The notes beneath the pieces are model-generated. The model saw only the letters and a list, made by a program, of their open reading frames with translations. It ran no database searches and was not told where the DNA came from. This document shows, one piece after another, positions 8,106 to 15,811 of a stretch of 37,025 nucleotides of DNA (within the stretch, counting starts at the first letter, position 1; every line of letters starts with the position of its first letter). Position numbers and translations under genes: made by a program. This stretch comes from Crocosphaera chwakensis CCY0110 (GTDB lineage: Bacteria; Cyanobacteriota; Cyanobacteriia; Cyanobacteriales; Microcystaceae). Where the stretch lies: assembly GCF_000169335.1 (NCBI RefSeq), contig NZ_AAXW01000048.1, positions 1 to 37,025 of the forward strand, given 5' to 3'.

Positions 8106-8503
8106 CGCTTCAACTTAACTAATTCTTCTAAAGAGGCTAATAGTTTGACTTCCACTGAGATAATTTCTTTTTGGTTGTTAAGAATAAAGACCCAAGCTAT
8201 ATTGACAGTGAATAAGGGGGTTGTAACTTTCCCTTTAATTTCAGCTTGAATGTGGCCGGTTTCCGTTGTTTCTAATGCTTCTTGAAGGGGGAAAAGGGTC
8301 ATTTCCCTAGCTTCTTGCTGTAAGTAGTTAGCGATCGCTTCAGATCCGACTATAGCCTTCTCAAAGGGAGGGGTTAACGTTCCTTCACTAGCAAACAAGC
8401 TTGCTGTTTCTAAGAAACTTTCGTGGTTTAAGGTTTCAAAATATCGTTTAATAACGGGTTCAGTTAGAGCAATCGGATTTACTGTCTGGGCTGATTTTAT
8501 CAT
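8102..8503 (-). CDS. Orange carotenoid protein C-terminal-domain homologue (CTDH)
   Basis: 133 aa, an NTF2-fold protein covering the whole OCP C-terminal domain and nothing else. Shared features with OCP: RYFETLN, EGTLTPPFEKAIVG, QLQ-like helix, NIAWVFILN and the terminal LLASLEELVKLKR. The two residues that hydrogen-bond the carotenoid keto group in OCP (Tyr201 and Trp288) have counterparts here, Tyr21 and Trp104. OCP Trp277 is replaced (Leu97), and the loop between Leu97 and Trp104 is about four residues shorter. The protein has no cysteine, unlike CTDHs described with a disulfide-forming Cys. CTDHs are known carotenoid carriers that load helical carotenoid proteins and quench singlet oxygen; that function is inferred here. 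No OCP, HCP or FRP gene lies in the window. Confidence 0.75.
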   Translation of the reverse strand: MIKSAQTVNPIALTEPVIKRYFETLNHESFLETASLFASEGTLTPPFEKAIVGSEAIANYLQQEAREMTLFPLQEALETTETGHIQAEIKGKVTTPLFTVNIAWVFILNNQKEIISVEVKLLASLEELVKLKR

Positions 8504-8636
8504 ATTTGTGTCAAAATAGTCATACTATAATGTTTTTCTTATTCATAACATATACCTTCAATTAGTCACAAGATTTCCATTTCTTCAATTTATCAAACAT
8601 CTGTGATTTAACCGTTTAGATGCAGAACAACTGATT

Positions 8637-10859
8637 ATGACGCTTTATTGTCTTAACCCGACTTGTCCTTATCCTGATAATCCCAATACTCATAACTATT
8701 GTCAAGGATGTGGTCAAGAATTATCTCAAACCACTCAAGGTTATTTATTTCGCGATCGCTACTTTATTAAACAAGTATTGGGAGAGGGAAACTTTGGTCG
8801 AACCTATTTAGTAGAGGATCAAAATTTTCACAACCGAAAACGAGTATTAAAAAAGTTTATTGCTAATTTTCAAGGACAAAATTTAGAAACAGCAAAAGAA
8901 TTATTTAAACGAGAAGCTAATATATTAGACACTTTAAAACACGAACAAATTCCTGCTATTTATGATCATTTTGAAGATAATAATTCTCTCTATTTAGTAG
9001 AAGAATATATTGAAGGAGAAGATTTAGTCACAGAATTTAATCGAGAAGGAAAGTTTAGTGAAGAAAAAATCAAATCCTTATTACAAGATATATTACCTGT
9101 TTTAGATTATCTCCATCAAAGAAACTTATTACATCGAGATATTAAACCTGATAATCTTATGCGTCGTCGTTATGATAGCAAATTAATTTTAATTGATTTT
9201 GGTGGAGTTAAGGAGGTTTCTAAGACTCGTGGAACGTTAATTTATACCCCTGGTTATGCTTCAGTTGAACAAATGACAGGCCATCCTCAACCTACCAGTG
9301 ATATTTATAGTCTGGGAGTTACTTGTGTTCGCTTATTAACAGGATGTTTCCCAGAAAATAATCATGATCATGATCCCATTTATGATAGTAGTCAAGCTGT
9401 TTGGTTGTGGCAAAAATTTTTAGAAAAAGATAATATAAAAATTAGCAATAAATTAAGTCATATTTTAAATAAAATGTTAGAACATCTAGCACAGAATCGT
9501 TATCATAATGTTCAAGAAATTTTAGATAAATTACAAGAATCACCGACCTATATTCAACCTGCCGAACTTTCTAGTAATTTATCTAGTTCAGAACAAAAAA
9601 AATATAGCAATCATAATTTGCTTGACTTGTTTAAAAATCAAAAAATATTATTTTTTACAACCTGTTCGAGTAGCGGAATAATTATAATTTTGGTAATAAA
9701 ATATTTAATTAATCCATCATCTCCCACTTGGTTACTACTTTGGGAACCAATACTTAATTATGCTGCATTAATTAGCTTATTAATATTTTTAGGTTCTTTA
9801 GTTATTGGGTTGATTAATATTCAAAGAAAGAAAAAGAAAAATCAAAAGACTATTACAACAACTTCTGCACAGAATGCTCCTATTCCAAAACAAATACCTT
9901 CTCATTCAGTCACCAGTTCTCAGATAAAACAACCTTCTCCTAACTCTTCAAACCTTCAAAAAACTACGACTGTTAATAAACTGAATAAGAAGATAATCAG
10001 TTCTTTGGAATATTTTGATTTTGAAGTTGTTAAAGTTAATCAGCGAGGAAAAATTATTGAACAAAAAAACAGTAAAAATCAATATTTTACAATTGATTTA
10101 GGACACAATATTAACTTAGAAATGGTGGTAATCCCAGGAGGAAATTTTTTTATGGGATCTCCTAAAAAAGAAGGACGCGATCGCTCACAGGAAAGACCAC
10201 AACATCAAGTTAGATTAGCCTCTTTTTGTATGAGTAAATATCCCATTACCCAAGCACAATGGGAAAGAATTATGAACGATAATCCTTCTCAATTCAAAGG
10301 TCAAAATAAACCTGTAGATACCGTATCATTTTATGACAGCTTAGAATTTTGTAATAAGTTATCTGAAGAAGTTGGGATTAATTTTTATTTGCCTAGTGAA
10401 GCACAGTGGGAATATGCTTGTCGAAGTATTATTAATCCTAGTCAATATAGACAATTAGATGGCATAGAAGTTTATCCACCTTTTCACTTTGGAGATACCA
10501 TTACCCAGACATTAGCTAATTATAATAGTACCCGTACTTATCAACAAGAAAGTATCGGAATATATCGACAACAAACTACTGAAGTTGGTTCTTTTCCTTC
10601 CAACGCATTTGGTTTATATGATATGCACGGAAATGTTTGGGAATGGTGTGGTGATGACTGGCACGAAACCTATGAAAATGCGCCTAAAGATGGTAGAATT
10701 TGGTTAGATGGATATAATGAGTATTCCCCAATGCGTGGAGGGTCTTGGGCTGCTTTTCCTTTTTACTGTCGTTGCGGAACCCGTAGTAAAGTTCAACGTA
10801 ATCGTCGAAGTCATTATAATGGGTTTAGAGTTGTTTATAACTTTAAAAAGAAAATTTAA
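8637..10859 (+). CDS. Membrane Ser/Thr protein kinase fused to FGE-sulfatase-like domain
   Basis: 740 aa. Order: zinc ribbon (C5, C10, C22, C25); Hanks-type kinase about 42-300 with glycine loop GEGNFGRTY, Lys72, Glu93, HRDIKPDN (catalytic Asp169) and DFG Asp187; two membrane segments (about 337-357 and 366-394); a Lys/Ser-rich linker; and an FGE-sulfatase/C-lectin-fold domain about 487-735 with MVVIPGGNFFMGS, LPSEAQWEYACR, GNVWEWCGDDW, RGGSW and GFRVV. The kinase looks active. In the second domain the first of the two catalytic cysteines of true formylglycine-generating enzymes appears to be missing (GGSWAAFPFYC in place of GGSxxCxxxYC), so it is more likely a binding/sensor domain. This kinase-FGE arrangement is known in cyanobacteria. 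Ligand and substrates unknown. No reverse transcriptase is nearby, so there is no sign of diversity generation. Confidence 0.9.
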   Translation: MTLYCLNPTCPYPDNPNTHNYCQGCGQELSQTTQGYLFRDRYFIKQVLGEGNFGRTYLVEDQNFHNRKRVLKKFIANFQGQNLETAKELFKREANILDTLKHEQIPAIYDHFEDNNSLYLVEEYIEGEDLVTEFNREGKFSEEKIKSLLQDILPVLDYLHQRNLLHRDIKPDNLMRRRYDSKLILIDFGGVKEVSKTRGTLIYTPGYASVEQMTGHPQPTSDIYSLGVTCVRLLTGCFPENNHDHDPIYDSSQAVWLWQKFLEKDNIKISNKLSHILNKMLEHLAQNRYHNVQEILDKLQESPTYIQPAELSSNLSSSEQKKYSNHNLLDLFKNQKILFFTTCSSSGIIIILVIKYLINPSSPTWLLLWEPILNYAALISLLIFLGSLVIGLINIQRKKKKNQKTITTTSAQNAPIPKQIPSHSVTSSQIKQPSPNSSNLQKTTTVNKLNKKIISSLEYFDFEVVKVNQRGKIIEQKNSKNQYFTIDLGHNINLEMVVIPGGNFFMGSPKKEGRDRSQERPQHQVRLASFCMSKYPITQAQWERIMNDNPSQFKGQNKPVDTVSFYDSLEFCNKLSEEVGINFYLPSEAQWEYACRSIINPSQYRQLDGIEVYPPFHFGDTITQTLANYNSTRTYQQESIGIYRQQTTEVGSFPSNAFGLYDMHGNVWEWCGDDWHETYENAPKDGRIWLDGYNEYSPMRGGSWAAFPFYCRCGTRSKVQRNRRSHYNGFRVVYNFKKKI

Positions 10860-10887
10860 TAAGTTTGTATTACTAATTTTAACCAAT

Positions 10888-10917
10888 AAAAAACACGCTT
10901 TTTTGAAATTAAAAGCG
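10888..10917 (-). terminator. Rho-independent terminator for the minus-strand RNA-binding protein gene
   Basis: CGCTTTT-(8 nt)-AAAAGCG forms a 7-bp stem (10896-10917). Read on the minus strand it is followed after two bases by six T residues (plus-strand A-run 10888-10893). It lies 57 bp past the stop codon of the RRM gene. Read on the plus strand there is no T-run, so it serves the minus-strand gene better than the kinase gene, though it may separate both converging transcripts. Confidence 0.6.
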
Positions 10918-10973
10918 CGGAAAAAACACTAAACTATCAATATACTGTCAACAGTTTCTAAGCAGAAATTTTA

Positions 10974-11270
10974 CTAGGAGAAACTTCCTTGCTTACGAAA
11001 ACTACCAGAACCACTGCGACCTGAATTTTCGCGGGGTTTCGCTTTATTAACTCTCATTTGTCGCCCCATCCAGTCAGCACCATCTAAGGTTTCAATAGCA
11101 GCAGTTTCTTCGTCATCACTTTCCATTTCCACAAAACCAAACCCTCTGGGTCTTCCTGTTTCGCGGTCTGTGGGCAGAGATACCCGTTTAACTGTGCCGT
11201 ATTCGCTGAAAACTTCTGTTAAATCTTCAGACGTTACATCATATACTAAGTTGCCTACATAAATTGTCAT
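10974..11270 (-). CDS. RRM-type RNA-binding protein (cyanobacterial Rbp)
   Basis: 98 aa with one RNA-recognition motif. RNP2 is IYVGNL at residues 3-8 and RNP1 is RGFGFVEM around 42-49; the conserved aromatic residues for RNA stacking are present. The C-terminus is a short Gly/Ser/Arg/Gln tail, the shorter kind seen in cyanobacterial Rbp proteins. Family members bind RNA in the cytoplasm, several are cold-induced, and some localise photosystem mRNAs near thylakoids. The start ATG (11270) has a GGAG about 8 nt upstream on the minus strand. A terminator follows at 10888-10917. The gene is divergent from plsC, with a long shared upstream region. Confidence 0.94.
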   Translation of the reverse strand: MTIYVGNLVYDVTSEDLTEVFSEYGTVKRVSLPTDRETGRPRGFGFVEMESDDEETAAIETLDGADWMGRQMRVNKAKPRENSGRSGSGSFRKQGSFS

Positions 11271-11614
11271 GGGATGTCTCCAAAATGTGTTAGAAGGTTA
11301 CGAGAGAATCAACTAAGATTTCGGAAACCCACCGAGCGATGTAGACAGGAACGAACCAATTACTAATCACAACCAATGCTGAAACCGAACTAACAAAACT
11401 CTCAATCATTTATACCCTAGCATAGCCTGGCAAGCTTAGGCAGTGGAAACCCCTAGGTTTTGTAACAAAATTAAATATTAGTCATTATATGAAAAATGTA
11501 CCTTCATTTTTGTTATATTTTTTGTGCTAGGATGAGAAGTTGATAAATAGGATAGAGCATTTATGTCTAATTATTAACCCCATCAATTTTTAGACCTGTA
11601 AACAACTAACCCCA
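11271..11614. promoter_or_regulatory. 344-bp divergent upstream region of the RRM gene and plsC
   Basis: There is no gene here. On the minus strand the RRM gene has a leader that may exceed 100 nt: a plausible promoter, TTGCCA followed by TATGCTAGGGTATAAAT, lies around 11418-11440, which would place transcription start more than 130 nt upstream of the ATG. A long A/T- and CA-rich leader is typical of cold-regulated rbp genes. A small inverted repeat, AAACC-CCTA-GGTTT, lies near 11448-11461. The plsC-proximal half (11462-11614) is AT-rich with no clear element. The exact promoter is uncertain. Confidence 0.35.
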
Positions 11615-12265
11615 ATGGAAAACAGCGAATTCAAAGAAAGAGAGCCGGCTTCAAGTTTAGCTCTATATTATCTCTTCAAAACCTCCGTTGTTGCCCCTAT
11701 GTTCTATGGCTACTTTCGCGGACGCGTCTATGGTTGCGAGAATGTACCAAAAAAGCATCCCTTAGTGGTGGTGAGTAATCATGGAAGCTATTTTGATCCC
11801 CCCTTGTTATCTTCTTGTGTGGGCCGTCCCGTCGCTTTCATGGCCAAAGAAGAATTATTTAAAGTCCCTGTACTAAAAGAAGGCATACGCTTGTATGGAG
11901 CTTATCCTGTTAAGAGAGGAGCAGGCGATCGCGGAGCCATTCGCTCAGCCTTGACCGCGCTGAAAGAGGGTTGGTTAGTGGGGATATTTTTACAGGGAAC
12001 CCGTACCCCTGACGGTCGAATTAATGACCCAAAATTAGGAGCGGCCATGATTGCAGCTAAGGCACAAGTTCCTCTGTTACCAGTATCTTTATGGGGAACA
12101 GAGAAAATATTAAAAAAAGGTTCTCCCTTTCCCCGTCCCGTCCCTTTAACCATTCGTATTGGAGAAGTTATTGCACCTCCTGAGTCTAATAAACGCCAAG
12201 CTTTAGAAAGCGTGACTCAAAAATGCACTACAATTATTAATGAACTCCATGAATTAGGACGCTAG
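11615..12265 (+). CDS. plsC: 1-acyl-sn-glycerol-3-phosphate acyltransferase family (PlsC)
   Basis: 216 aa. PlsC-type enzymes acylate lysophosphatidic acid to phosphatidic acid at the membrane. Motif I is N55-H56-GSYF-D61 (HX4D). Motif II is around Gly95-Arg101 (YGAYPVKRG). Motif III is usually FPEGTR; here it is FLQGTRTPDGR with Gln127 in place of the Glu. Motif IV is VPLLPVSLWG. There is no long N-terminal membrane segment apart from a moderately hydrophobic stretch near 15-33. The Glu-to-Gln change is conservative and may be common in cyanobacterial paralogues; whether activity is retained cannot be judged here. The start ATG at 11615 has only a weak ribosome binding site. Substrate could differ from lysophosphatidic acid. 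Confidence 0.85.
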   Translation: MENSEFKEREPASSLALYYLFKTSVVAPMFYGYFRGRVYGCENVPKKHPLVVVSNHGSYFDPPLLSSCVGRPVAFMAKEELFKVPVLKEGIRLYGAYPVKRGAGDRGAIRSALTALKEGWLVGIFLQGTRTPDGRINDPKLGAAMIAAKAQVPLLPVSLWGTEKILKKGSPFPRPVPLTIRIGEVIAPPESNKRQALESVTQKCTTIINELHELGR

Positions 12266-12280
12266 TAGTGCTACGCACAA

Positions 12281-12308
12281 GTCAAAAAGCAAAAGGCAAA
12301 AGGCAAAA
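12281..12308. repeat. Heptamer tandem repeat (GGCAAAA type)
   Basis: Four 7-bp units follow in register: GTCAAAA, AGCAAAA, GGCAAAA, GGCAAAA. It is the inverted counterpart of the array at 4731-4751 and lies 15 bp after the plsC stop. It fits the short heptanucleotide arrays known from cyanobacterial intergenic DNA. Confidence 0.75.
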
Positions 12309-12471
12309 GAATAGATTTAGTGATCAGTGACCCGTTATTATGTTATTGATTAATAATTTAAGACGAAAAATACTAAAATAAATTGGTTGATATGCTTAAG
12401 AAATTATTGTTTTTTATACCATAATAAGTAAGATAAGGTAAGTTGATAGCGAACAATATAATGTAATAATA

Positions 12472-13116
12472 ATGAGTCAATCTTCAGAAAAAAATAACAA
12501 TTTTCAAGTATGCGATCGCGATCTTACATCAGAAACCTTAGACCGTTATTTACAAACTGATGCCATTGCCATTGACACTGAAACCATGGGATTAATTCCC
12601 CAGAGAGATCGGTTATGTTTAGTGCAATTATGCGATTCCAGTGGTTATGTAACCGCGATTCGCATTGAAAAAGAGCAAAAAGAAGCTCCTAATTTAAAAA
12701 AATTATTAGAAAATCAAAGCATTGTTAAAATTTTCCATTATGCTCGGTTTGATGTAGCGCAATTTAAGTATAATTTTGGCATAGATACAGCCCCAATTTT
12801 TTGTACCAAAGTAGCTAGTAAATTAGCAAGAACTTATACAGGATCTCATGGTTTAAAAGCCTTAGTCCAAGAAATAGAGGGAGTAGAATTAGATAAAAGT
12901 TCTCAAAGTTCTGACTGGGGAAATAGTCAAAATTTATCAGAAGCACAATTAAGTTATGCAGCCAATGATGTGAGATATTTAATACCACTAAGAGAACAAT
13001 TAATTACCATGTTGCAAAGAGAAGAAAGATGGGAAATTGCTCAAAAGTGCATGAACGTTATTTCCGTATTTGTAGAATTAGACTTAATGTATTATAAAGA
13101 TATTTTTGAACATTAA
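12472..13116 (+). CDS. RNase D-like 3'-5' exonuclease
   Basis: 214 aa, a single DEDDy exonuclease domain. The three exo motifs are visible: ExoI with Asp35 and Glu37 (AIDTETMGL), ExoII with Asp94 (FHYARFDV), and ExoIII with Tyr162-x3-Asp166 (YAANDVRYL). Full-length RNase D proteins add C-terminal HRDC domains, which are absent here, so this is the short ribonuclease-D-like form common in cyanobacteria. Expected role: trimming of 3' ends of structured RNAs. It starts at an ATG preceded by AT-rich DNA and stands alone between plsC and the Nfu gene. An internal HIP1-like GCGATCGCGATC lies near the start. Confidence 0.9.
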   Translation: MSQSSEKNNNFQVCDRDLTSETLDRYLQTDAIAIDTETMGLIPQRDRLCLVQLCDSSGYVTAIRIEKEQKEAPNLKKLLENQSIVKIFHYARFDVAQFKYNFGIDTAPIFCTKVASKLARTYTGSHGLKALVQEIEGVELDKSSQSSDWGNSQNLSEAQLSYAANDVRYLIPLREQLITMLQREERWEIAQKCMNVISVFVELDLMYYKDIFEH

Positions 13117-13215
13117 AGAAATAATGGAAAATTGACAATTGAGAATGGATAATTATAAAAGTTCAAGGTAGGATAAAGATAACGTCGTTTAAAAGAATCA
13201 GAGTAAAGGTAAATT

Positions 13216-13458
13216 ATGACACAAGCAATGGCTCTAACCCCAGATAATGTAGAAACAGTCTTAGACGAAATGCGCCCTTATTTAATGGCAGACGGTGGTA
13301 ACGTTGAATTAGTAGAAATCGAAGGACCCATCGTTAAACTAAGGTTACAGGGAGCTTGTGGCTCTTGTCCTAGCTCAACCATGACCCTAAAAATGGGGAT
13401 TGAAAGACGCTTAAGAGAAATGATCCCTGAAATTGCAGAAGTAGAACAAGCATTCTAA
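13216..13458 (+). CDS. nfu: Nfu-type iron-sulfur cluster scaffold (NifU C-terminal domain)
   Basis: 80 aa, essentially only the NifU C-terminal domain. It carries C48-GS-C51 in the context QGACGSCPSS, the pair that bridges a [4Fe-4S] or [2Fe-2S] cluster between two subunits, and MADGGNVELVEI upstream. In cyanobacteria and plastids this single-domain protein is the main scaffold for delivering clusters to photosystem I and ferredoxin. It lacks the N-terminal IscU-like and ferredoxin-like domains of nitrogenase NifU. ATG at 13216 follows AAAGGTAAATT, an acceptable ribosome binding site. Confidence 0.95.
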   Translation: MTQAMALTPDNVETVLDEMRPYLMADGGNVELVEIEGPIVKLRLQGACGSCPSSTMTLKMGIERRLREMIPEIAEVEQAF

Positions 13459-13482
13459 ACTTGGGTAGCCCTCGTCATTGAA

Positions 13483-13510
13483 GGCAACAGGCAACAGGCA
13501 ACAGGCAAAA
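13483..13510. repeat. Heptamer tandem repeat GGCAACA x3 + GGCAAAA
   Basis: Three exact GGCAACA units and one GGCAAAA follow in 7-bp register and run into GTCAACG. The array resembles those at 4731-4751 (inverted) and 12281-12308, sharing the GGCAAAAGTCAA core. It is too short and lacks spacers, so it is not a CRISPR. Confidence 0.8.
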
Positions 13511-13676
13511 GTCAACGGTTGGGAACCAAAGTGTTCCTCTTTCCCCTAAAAAAAGCATTCAGCACTTAGCTTTCAGACACCTGATAACTGATAGCTAGTT
13601 AAAAGGAGAGGCTTTAAACCGAAGGGATAAGTGTACAGAAAACAGACTCTTGCCTCTTGCCTTATAACTCTTGCCT

Positions 13677-13700
13677 CCGAGGCAAAAGCCTCGGTTTTTT
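13677..13700 (+). terminator. Rho-independent terminator upstream of comB
   Basis: CCGAGGC-AAAA-GCCTCGG forms a perfect 7-bp GC-rich stem with a 4-nt loop and is followed by six T residues. It is the clearest terminator in the window on the plus strand. Confidence 0.85.
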
Positions 13701-13770
13701 GATAAATAATTTTGCCACGAGGCCATCACCCAGATAAGATAGAAGTCATCCCCAATCATTAACTTTTGCT

Positions 13771-13775
13771 GAGGA
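13771..13775 (+). promoter_or_regulatory. Ribosome binding site fixing the comB start at GTG 13781
   Basis: GAGGA lies 5 nt before GTG 13781. An upstream in-frame TTG at 13766 would add five residues (MLRTN) but overlaps this site and has none of its own, so GTG 13781 is preferred. Confidence 0.7.
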
Positions 13776-13780
13776 CAAAC

Positions 13781-14512
13781 GTGAAGCTATTTGTCTATCA
13801 TACTCCTGAACTAACCCCGACAGACCATTTACCCGACTGCGCCGTTGTTATCGATGTCTTGCGAGCCACTACGACTATTGCAACCGTTTTAGAAGCCGGT
13901 GCAGAAGCAGTACAAACCTTCAGCGATATCGACAAATTAATCGCAGTTAGTGAGCAATGGCTCCCAGAAAAACGCATCCGGGCAGGAGAAAGGGGAGGAG
14001 CAACAGTAGAAGGGTTTGATCTGGGTAACTCCCCTTTGGACTGTACCCCTGAGACAGTAGCCGAGAAACGTTTCTTTTTAACCACTACCAATGGCACCCG
14101 CGCCTTACAAAGGGTCGAAAAATCCCCAACCGTGATCACTGGAGCCATGATTAATCGACAAGCTGCTGTTAATTATATTGTCAAACACCAACCCGAAACC
14201 GTTTGGTTAGTGGGATCAGGATGGCAAGGGGGTTATTCCCTCGAAGATACCGTGTGTGCAGGGGCGATCGCCCACGCTTTAATTCTTCATGATGCTCAAA
14301 TGGTAGAAGTGAGTAACGATGAAGTAATTGCTGCTACTGCCTTATATGCTCAATGGCATGATAACCTCTTAGAGATGTTTCACCGTTCTAGTCATGGCCA
14401 AAGACTGTTACGGTTAGACTGTCAAGAGGATTTACAATACTGCGCTAAAAGTGACATTATAGAAGTATTACCGATACAAAAAGAACCAGGAGTCTTGGTT
14501 AAATTCTCCTAG
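13781..14512 (+). CDS. comB: 2-phosphosulfolactate phosphatase family protein (ComB-like)
   Basis: 243 aa from GTG 13781. ComB removes phosphate from 2-phosphosulfolactate in coenzyme M synthesis; cyanobacteria lack coenzyme M, so the family's role here may be sulfolactate-related or different. Family features: CAVVIDVLRATTTIATVLEA near the N-terminus, RAGERGGATVEGFDLGNSP, FLTTTNGTRAL, and GSGWQGGYSLEDTVCAGAI, which include the conserved Asp, Arg, Glu and Thr-Asn-Gly residues that bind magnesium and phosphate. Length fits the family. It begins 80 bp after a strong terminator and is followed after 49 bp by a GT4 glycosyltransferase gene, which may share its transcript. Confidence 0.88.
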   Translation: MKLFVYHTPELTPTDHLPDCAVVIDVLRATTTIATVLEAGAEAVQTFSDIDKLIAVSEQWLPEKRIRAGERGGATVEGFDLGNSPLDCTPETVAEKRFFLTTTNGTRALQRVEKSPTVITGAMINRQAAVNYIVKHQPETVWLVGSGWQGGYSLEDTVCAGAIAHALILHDAQMVEVSNDEVIAATALYAQWHDNLLEMFHRSSHGQRLLRLDCQEDLQYCAKSDIIEVLPIQKEPGVLVKFS

Positions 14513-14561
14513 GTATCCTATGCTGGTTTAGCTTCAGTGAATCGCCGAGGACAGGGCTGTT

Positions 14562-15752
14562 ATGAAAATTTTGGTATTGACTTGGGAATTCCCCCCCCGC
14601 CTCGTGGGAGGTATTGCCCGTCATGTTGCCGAATTATATCCAGAAATTGCTAAATTAGGCCACGAAATCCATTTAATAACCGTAGAATTTGGCCAAAGCC
14701 CCCCATACGAAATGATTGACGGGGTTCATGTCTATCGCGTTCCGGTGCAAGAAGCGAACGACTTTTTTCACTGGATCGTCAACATGAATAATAGTATGGG
14801 TCATCATGGGGGACAATTAATTCAAGAAAAAGGGTCATTTGATGTCATTCATGCCCATGACTGGTTGGTAGGAGATGCAGCGATCGCTCTCAAACATTTA
14901 TTCAAAATTCCTCTCGTTTCTACCATTCATGCTACAGAATATGGTCGTTACAACGGTATTCATAATGATACTCAACGCTACATCTCCAAAAAAGAAGGAA
15001 ACCTCATCTATGATTCTTGGCGGGTGATTGTTTGTAGTGATTATATGCGTCACGAATTAAAACGAGCGTTTGAAACCCCTTTGGATAAGATCGATATAAT
15101 TTACAATGGCATCCGTGCTGATAAAAAGAGACAAGATCCTAATTTTGATTACTTAGCCTTTCGTCGTCAATTTGCCTTAGACCACGAAAAAATTATTTAT
15201 TATGTCGGTAGAATGACCCGTGAAAAAGGAGTTTCTCTTCTGTTGCAAGCAGCAGCAAAGGTATTGTGGGAGTTAGGAGGAAAGGCCAAATTAGTGATTA
15301 TTGGTGGAGGAAATACCCAACATTTGCAAGCAGAAGCAGATGAATTGGGTATTGCTAACCGTTGTTGTTTTACTGGGTTTATGTCCGATGAAGATTTAGA
15401 TCGTTTTCAAACCATCGCTGACTGTGCCGTATTTCCCAGTTTATACGAACCCTTTGGGATTGTTGCCTTAGAAAGTTTTGCAGCCCGCGTTCCTGTTGTC
15501 GTATCGAGTACAGGAGGCTTACCTGAAGTGGTTCATCATCAAAAAACAGGCATTGTTACCGAGGTGAATAACCCGGACTCTCTAGCTTGGGGCATTTTAG
15601 AAGTGCTAAAAAATCCTGATTATGGTCAACAGTTGGTAGAAAAAGCTTACGATGAGTTAGCTTTGCGTTTTGGGTGGCCAGAATTAGCTAAACAAACTGA
15701 AGCCGTTTATCAAGTGGTGTGTGAACAGCGATCGCAAATTCACTGGGAGTAG
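14562..15752 (+). CDS. Glycosyltransferase family 4 (GT-B fold)
   Basis: 396 aa. N-terminal domain begins LVLTWEFPPRLVGGIARHV, the usual glycine-rich acceptor loop of GT4/GT5 enzymes, and contains VIHAHDWL near residue 95. The C-terminal donor-binding domain has YYVGRMTREKGVSLLLQA and the E296-PFGIVAL-E304 (E-x7-E) motif of retaining GT-B enzymes, followed by STGGLPEVV. The resemblance to glycogen synthase is general; it is shorter and lacks the KXGGL start, so an ADP-glucose or other NDP-sugar alpha-glycosyltransferase of unknown acceptor is the safest call. ATG 14562 lies 49 bp after comB, with a GAGGACAGG element about 10 nt upstream. Confidence 0.88.
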   Translation: MKILVLTWEFPPRLVGGIARHVAELYPEIAKLGHEIHLITVEFGQSPPYEMIDGVHVYRVPVQEANDFFHWIVNMNNSMGHHGGQLIQEKGSFDVIHAHDWLVGDAAIALKHLFKIPLVSTIHATEYGRYNGIHNDTQRYISKKEGNLIYDSWRVIVCSDYMRHELKRAFETPLDKIDIIYNGIRADKKRQDPNFDYLAFRRQFALDHEKIIYYVGRMTREKGVSLLLQAAAKVLWELGGKAKLVIIGGGNTQHLQAEADELGIANRCCFTGFMSDEDLDRFQTIADCAVFPSLYEPFGIVALESFAARVPVVVSSTGGLPEVVHHQKTGIVTEVNNPDSLAWGILEVLKNPDYGQQLVEKAYDELALRFGWPELAKQTEAVYQVVCEQRSQIHWE

Positions 15753-15811
15753 TTAAGAATTCAAAATTAAGGATAAGATAGTTATGATAATAAGCCGATG
15801 AGATTTTATCA

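Larger units (their letters stand above)
13459..13780. other. 322-bp gap with repeats and an isolated terminator
   Basis: No protein gene is seen. Contents in order: heptamer array (13483-13510), a stretch with AAAGCATTCAGCACTTAGC and CTGATAACTGATAGCTAG that looks like commonly dispersed cyanobacterial intergenic repeat sequence, a purine-rich AAAAGGAGAGG near 13602, CTCTTGC repeats (13648-13675), and a textbook terminator (13677-13700). The terminator is 219 bp after the nfu stop and 80 bp before the comB start. It could end a long nfu transcript or a separate short RNA. Confidence 0.5.

Noticed and set aside
10130..10859. FGE-sulfatase domain as a diversity-generating retroelement target
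   Set aside because: No reverse transcriptase, template repeat or accessory gene was seen near it or elsewhere in the window.
10704..10932. Short open frames at the end of the kinase gene on both strands
   Set aside because: Overlap the conserved FGE-sulfatase C-terminus in other frames; no start signals.
13216..13458. NifU of a nitrogen-fixation cluster
   Set aside because: Only the C-terminal domain is present and no nif genes are nearby; fits housekeeping Nfu.
13483..13510. Short direct repeats that could be taken for a CRISPR array
   Set aside because: Units are 7 bp and contiguous with no spacers; no cas genes in the window.
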